NCBI GenBank assembly: GCA_016286595.1
Contig: JAEETR010000159.1
Coordinates: 1-10,246, forward strand
Length of the DNA: 10,246 nt
Source of the DNA: Oscillospiraceae bacterium
GTDB lineage: Bacteria; Bacillota; Clostridia; Oscillospirales; Oscillospiraceae
Direction of reading: 5' to 3'
Positions within the stretch are counted from its first letter, which is position 1; each line of letters starts with the position of its first letter. The notes under the pieces were generated by a model. It saw only the letters and a list, made by a program, of their open reading frames with translations, did no database searches and had not been told where the DNA came from. This document shows positions 6,587 through 10,246 of this stretch, one piece after another. Both the position numbers and the translations under genes were made by a program.

Positions 6587-7497
6587 ATCGCTATGGGATG
6601 GCCCCGGAGATAGTCGGCGGCGCTCATGCGCTTCCCGCCGGGGGCCTGCAGCTCGGTTATGCGTACGGCGCCGCCCTCACAGGCGACGACGATGCCCTTC
6701 CTGTCGGCGGACACGATCCGTCCGGGTCCTTTATCGCCGGAATAGTCCTCCGCGGCGGCTTTGAAAACCTTTACGGTGACACCGTCTATATCCGTGGTCG
6801 CCACGGGCCACGGATCAAGCCCCCGGACGTGATCGACGACGGCGAGGGCGTCATTGTTCCAGTCGATGGGCGCCATATCTTTGGTCAGGGGCGGCGCGAA
6901 GGTGACGAGGCTGTCGTCCTGGGGCGTGCGGGAGGCGTTGCCCGCCTCGATCGCCCGCAGGGTATCGACGAGGAGCGACGCTCCCACCGGCGCGAGTATG
7001 TCGAAGAGTTCACCGGCGGTACAGTCCTCCGGCACGGGGACGACGCGGCGATCTATCATATCGCCGGAATCCAGGTCCTCGGCCATATACATGGAGGTGA
7101 CGCCGGTCTCCTTCTCCCCGTTGAGGACGGCCCACTGTATGGGGGCGGCGCCCCTGTACTTCGGCAGCAGAGAGCCGTGGATGTTGATGCAGCCCAGCCT
7201 GGGATAATCAAGTATGTCCTTCGGCAGTATGCGCCCGTAGGCCACCACGGCGATCACGTCGGGTTCATGCTCTCTTATTATATCAAGAGCGGTGCCGTCC
7301 CGCAGTTTACGGGGCTGGTACACGGGTGTGCCGTGCTCCAAAGCCAGCACCTTCACCGGCGGCGGCGTCATGATCTGCTTTCTGCCCACCGGCTTGTCCG
7401 GCTGGGTGAAAACGCCGGCCACCTCGAACCCGCCGTCGTACAGCGCCTTCAGGGATGCGGAGGAGAAATCCGGGGTACCCATGAAGAAAACTCTCAT
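6583..7497 (-). CDS. fmt: Methionyl-tRNA formyltransferase
   Basis: A 304-residue enzyme that transfers a formyl group from 10-formyltetrahydrofolate to initiator Met-tRNA. The N-terminal formyltransferase domain (about 1-200) begins MRVFFMGTPDFS and holds the signature INIHGSLLPKYRGAAPI at 104-120. Catalytic residues are N105 and H107, with D143 in LDSGDM at 142-147. The C-terminal tRNA-binding domain (about 205-304) ends with the typical LQAPGGKRMSAADYLRG. AGGAG lies 8 nt before ATG 7497, inside the def 3' end. The start overlaps the def stop in an ATGA and its own stop overlaps the rsmB start in another. This couples it to Def, which undoes the same formyl mark after translation. I see no zinc peptidase gene between fmt and rsmB, as some clostridia carry. 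Confidence 0.97.
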   Translation of the reverse strand: MRVFFMGTPDFSSASLKALYDGGFEVAGVFTQPDKPVGRKQIMTPPPVKVLALEHGTPVYQPRKLRDGTALDIIREHEPDVIAVVAYGRILPKDILDYPRLGCINIHGSLLPKYRGAAPIQWAVLNGEKETGVTSMYMAEDLDSGDMIDRRVVPVPEDCTAGELFDILAPVGASLLVDTLRAIEAGNASRTPQDDSLVTFAPPLTKDMAPIDWNNDALAVVDHVRGLDPWPVATTDIDGVTVKVFKAAAEDYSGDKGPGRIVSADRKGIVVACEGGAVRITELQAPGGKRMSAADYLRGHPIAI

Positions 7498-8006
7498 TCG
7501 GTCTGCTCCTGCTCAATCTCCGCGATCTGCTCCTCGGTGAGCAGCTCGTCGGTCAGCTCGGAGAACAGATGGCCGTCAAGGTGGTCCGTCTCATGGCAGA
7601 AGGCCCGGGCCACCAGCTCGTCGCCCTCATACTCGAACCAGCTGCCGTTTCTGTCCTGGGCCCTGACCTTCACGTGATCCGGGCGGGTGACGATGCCGTA
7701 CATCCCCGGAACGGAAAGGCAGCCTTCGTAGCCGGTCTGCTCGCCGGAGGTCTCGATTATCTCGGGGTTTATGAGCTCCACTATCTGCTCATCCTCGGAA
7801 AGGTCCTCCTTGCTCACGTCCATGACAAGGCATACCCTGCGAAGGATACCAACCTGAGGCGCGGCAAGACCCACGCCCCCGGCGTGGATAAGGGTTTCGT
7901 GCATATCGTCCAGCAGAGTGTGCAGCCGGGCGTCAAAAGCGGTGACGGGACGGCACTTCTTGGTAAGAATGGTGTCCCCCGCCTGGCGTATCGTTCTAAG
8001 AGCCAT
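7494..8006 (-). CDS. def: Peptide deformylase
   Basis: A 170-residue metalloenzyme that removes the N-formyl group from new proteins at the ribosome exit. All three family motifs are present: GVGLAAPQ at 44-51, EGCLS at 94-98 with metal ligand C96, and HETDH at 138-142, whose two histidines bind the metal and whose E139 is catalytic. The frame stays open upstream to 8156, but the true start is ATG 8006 (MALRTIRQAGD). It has GAGGAAA just upstream and matches the family N terminus; the longer version would run into the priA 3' end. The C-terminal tail (about 152-170) is acidic and glutamate-rich. The gene starts 26 nt after the priA stop and ends in a 4-nt overlap with fmt. Confidence 0.97.
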   Translation of the reverse strand: MALRTIRQAGDTILTKKCRPVTAFDARLHTLLDDMHETLIHAGGVGLAAPQVGILRRVCLVMDVSKEDLSEDEQIVELINPEIIETSGEQTGYEGCLSVPGMYGIVTRPDHVKVRAQDRNGSWFEYEGDELVARAFCHETDHLDGHLFSELTDELLTEEQIAEIEQEQTE

Positions 8007-8011
8007 AGTAA

Positions 8012-8018
8012 TTTCCTC
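8012..8018 (-). promoter_or_regulatory. Ribosome binding site that decides the def start
   Basis: GAGGAAA ends 5 nt before ATG 8006, in the short priA-def gap. It selects this start over upstream in-frame starts that fall within priA. Confidence 0.7.
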
Positions 8019-8032
8019 GCTTTTTATTTCTG

Positions 8033-10246
8033 TCAATCCGGAGGATTCAGGTCGGCGAAGGCCGACATCCCCCTGTTTTTCCCGTCGGACGCAAACTGGC
8101 GCATCACGTGGGAGAGCATGTCCCGTACTGCCCTGCTGTTGGGGCAGGACACCCATAGCACGTATCTGTATCTGCCCATTATCCGGGCCACCGGCGCCGG
8201 GGCCGGGCCCAGCACGCGGGCGTCGCGGTTGCCGGACAGATATGCCGCGACGGAATTTCTCAGTTTCACGGAAGAGCGCATTACCTCGCTCTCGTCCGGT
8301 CCGGAGACCATAACGGAGAACAGGTCCCGCACCGGCGGCGCCATGGTCATCCTCCGCAGTTCGATCTCCCGCTCATAAAAGCCCATATAGTCCTGCCGGG
8401 CGGCCAGGGTTATGACCTCGTTGTCCGGGGTGAAGGTCTGTATGACGGCCCTGCCGGTCTTTTCGCCCCGTCCGGAGCGGCCGACCACCTGGGTTATAAG
8501 GGCGAACGTCCGCTCTCTTGCCCGGTAGTCGTTGGCGTAGAGCATCTGGTCGGCGGAGATGACGCCCACTAAAGTCACGTTCTCAAAATCAAGGCCCTTG
8601 GTCACCATCTGGGTGCCCACCAGGATCGGCACCTTCTCCTTCTCGAAGGCGCTCAGTATCCGCTCGTGGGAGCCCGCCCGGGACACGGTGTCCGCGTCCA
8701 TCCGCAGCACGCCCACCCCGGGGAACAGTTCCTTCAGCTCCTCCTCCACCTTCTGTGTGCCGGCCCCCTCGAATTTGAGGGTGCCGCCGCACTCCGGACA
8801 GAATTCAGGCACTCCGGCGGAGTGGCCGCAGTAGTGGCACATAAGCCGCCCCGCGGCGGAGTGGTACGTCATCGAAACGCTGCAGTTGGGACACATATAT
8901 GTGTAGCCGCACTGGCCGCACACCACCAGCCTGGAAGCGCCCCGGCGGTTGATGAACAGTATGGACTGTTCGCCCCGCTCTATATTCCGTTCCAGCTCAG
9001 CCTGAAGGGCGGAGCTTATGGAAAAGCCGTTTCCGCTGCGGAGCTCCCGCCGCATATCTGCGGTGAACACCTGCGGCAGCGGTCTGGCGTTATATCTCGA
9101 TTCAAGTGAGAAAAGCTTGTAATTCCCGCACTGTGCGCTGTACATGCTCTCCACGGACGGCGTGGCGGAGCCTAAAAGCAGCAGCGCGCCGAATTTGGCG
9201 CAGCGGAATTTCGCCACGTCCCGGGCGTGATACCGGGGGGCGTTCTCGGATTTGTAGGTGCTCTCCTGCTCCTCGTCTATCACGATGAGACCGATGTCGT
9301 CCAGCGGCGCGAACACGGCGGAACGGGTGCCTATGACCACGTTCACCAGGCCATCCCTTATGCGCTTCCACTCGTCGTACCTCTCCCCCATGGACAGGGA
9401 CGAGTGGAGCACCGCCACCTCGTCGCCGAAGTGGGCGGAGAATATAGCCACGAACTGGGGCGTGAGCGCTATCTCCGGCACAAGAATGAGGGCTTTTCTG
9501 CCCTGCGCCACGGCGTCCTCCGCCAGCCTGATATATATGCTGGTCTTGCCGCTGCCCGTGACGCCGTAGAGAAGCGCCGCCTCGGGCCCGTCGGCGTCCA
9601 TGAGCTTTTTAAGTCCGGAATAGGCCTTCTCCTGCTCCGCGCTGAGCGTTATGGGTCCGGCACCGTCCGCCTCCGGCAGATCCGGGCGGCGGTAAACCTC
9701 CACCATGTCGGTGGTGACGAAGCCCTGCTTCTCAAGGGCCGTTACCGACGCCGCCGGGGCGCCGGTGAATTCGCACAGTTCCGAAACCGGGCAGCGGCCT
9801 ATGGCCGCGAGGGTGCGCAGCAGCTCTGCCTGCTGGGGCGCCCGGGACTGCTTCTTCCCGGCGGCCTCCAGAGCGTCCTCCCCCGGCACCGCAAGCGTCA
9901 CGTACTTCTGCAGCTTGTCGGACACGCGGCGGGTACCGTTGGGCGCGAACCACATGCCGGCGGGGAGCATCACGCGCACCGCGTCGTATAGTGTGCAGAA
10001 AAACCTGTCCCGCATCCACAGAGCCAGGGAAAGCTGTTCGGCGGTTATGACGGGGCCGTCGTCCAGCACGTTGTCGATGGTCTTGAGATTTTTGAATTCC
10101 CTGTCGGGGCTCACGTCCAGCACGATGCCCTCGCACCGGCGGTTGGCCCTGCCGAAGGGTACCGTAACTCTCATTCCCGGACGCACCCGGTCCTCCAGGC
10201 TCTCGGGTATGAGATAGGAATACGGTCTGTCAATGGAAAAGACGGC
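8033..10246 (-). CDS. priA: Primosomal replication restart helicase PriA, N terminus cut by the window edge
   Basis: The frame is open to the right edge: the first visible residues read AVFSIDRPYSYLIPESLEDR, the normal PriA N terminus, so only a few residues and the start codon are missing; the in-frame GTG at 10186 is internal. The visible part is 737 residues. In order it shows the 3'-DNA-end binding domain (about 1-110), a winged-helix region, Walker A GVTGSGKT at 228-235, Walker B DEEQ at 324-327, GSATPS at 359-364, eight zinc-binding cysteines (443, 446, 452, 455, 470, 473, 483, 486), helicase motif V near 544-566 (GTQMVTKGLDF) and motif VI QVVGRSGRG near 586-594. PriA recognises abandoned forks and D-loops and starts reloading of the replicative helicase. 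The fourth Walker B residue is Q, where H is usual. Confidence 0.97.
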   Translation of the reverse strand, partial: AVFSIDRPYSYLIPESLEDRVRPGMRVTVPFGRANRRCEGIVLDVSPDREFKNLKTIDNVLDDGPVITAEQLSLALWMRDRFFCTLYDAVRVMLPAGMWFAPNGTRRVSDKLQKYVTLAVPGEDALEAAGKKQSRAPQQAELLRTLAAIGRCPVSELCEFTGAPAASVTALEKQGFVTTDMVEVYRRPDLPEADGAGPITLSAEQEKAYSGLKKLMDADGPEAALLYGVTGSGKTSIYIRLAEDAVAQGRKALILVPEIALTPQFVAIFSAHFGDEVAVLHSSLSMGERYDEWKRIRDGLVNVVIGTRSAVFAPLDDIGLIVIDEEQESTYKSENAPRYHARDVAKFRCAKFGALLLLGSATPSVESMYSAQCGNYKLFSLESRYNARPLPQVFTADMRRELRSGNGFSISSALQAELERNIERGEQSILFINRRGASRLVVCGQCGYTYMCPNCSVSMTYHSAAGRLMCHYCGHSAGVPEFCPECGGTLKFEGAGTQKVEEELKELFPGVGVLRMDADTVSRAGSHERILSAFEKEKVPILVGTQMVTKGLDFENVTLVGVISADQMLYANDYRARERTFALITQVVGRSGRGEKTGRAVIQTFTPDNEVITLAARQDYMGFYEREIELRRMTMAPPVRDLFSVMVSGPDESEVMRSSVKLRNSVAAYLSGNRDARVLGPAPAPVARIMGRYRYVLWVSCPNSRAVRDMLSHVMRQFASDGKNRGMSAFADLNPPD

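Noticed and set aside
7277..7282. TATAAT inside fmt on the minus strand
   Set aside because: The region 17 nt upstream is GC-rich with no -35 match; the hexamer results from consecutive ATA isoleucine codons.
8031..8036. TTGACA at the priA stop, ahead of def
   Set aside because: No -10-like hexamer at 16 to 19 nt; the only AT-rich candidate is too far and overlaps the def start codon.
8007..8156. N-terminal extension of def by 50 codons
   Set aside because: It lies mostly in the priA 3' end, does not resemble any deformylase, and the ATG at 8006 has a good ribosome binding site and the family N terminus.
6598..9991. Long plus-strand frames opposite fmt, def and priA (6598-7677, 7569-8378, 9227-9991)
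   Set aside because: Antisense shadows of genes with full catalytic motifs; low-complexity compositions rich in Arg, Gly, His and Val and no domain signatures.
1..10246. A novel defence, mobile or biosynthetic system in the window
   Set aside because: All visible coding capacity is accounted for by one conserved housekeeping operon plus one radical SAM gene. No repeats, integrase, transposase or CRISPR array is present.

Overview
This window is one strand of bacterial housekeeping DNA. Every gene I accept reads on the minus strand, right to left. The gene order, the kinase with PASTA repeats, the Stp/PknB pair and the good Shine-Dalgarno sites point to a Bacillota member of the class Clostridia. 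The base composition is GC-rich (about 60% by eye), which would suit an Oscillospiraceae-type gut lineage. That placement is inference; I cannot name a genus.

Layout in transcription order: priA (5' end just beyond the right edge, 8033-10246), def (7494-8006), fmt (6583-7497), rsmB (5264-6586), rlmN (4230-5288), stp/prpC PP2C phosphatase (3481-4218), pknB/prkC PASTA kinase (1542-3452), rsgA (674-1549), a GC-rich hairpin (647-670), then an SPL-family radical SAM gene cut by the left edge (1-626). Junctions are very tight: def/fmt and fmt/rsmB each share ATGA, rsmB/rlmN overlap by 25 nt, and pknB/rsgA by 8 nt. The remaining gaps are 11 to 47 nt. No stretch over 50 bases lacks a gene, and I see no tRNA, rRNA, CRISPR array, insertion sequence or other mobile element.

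The operon combines replication restart (PriA), the formyl cycle of translation initiation (Fmt adds formyl to initiator Met-tRNA, Def removes it from the new protein), rRNA modification (RsmB on 16S, RlmN on 23S and some tRNAs), a reversible Ser/Thr phosphorylation switch that senses the cell wall (PknB with Stp), and 30S subunit maturation (RsgA). It matches the well-known Bacillus priA-def-fmt-rsmB-rlmN-prpC-prkC-rsgA order. After rsgA, Bacillus has rpe and thiN; here there is a hairpin and an SPL-family radical SAM gene of unknown substrate.

I found no undescribed system. The best non-gene signal is an AT-rich patch inside rlmN holding TTGACA-N18-TACAAT in the sense direction. It could be an internal promoter for stp-pknB-rsgA. 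Also notable are heavy use of the AUA isoleucine codon despite the high GC content, and the rsgA/SPL hairpin, which could act as an attenuator.
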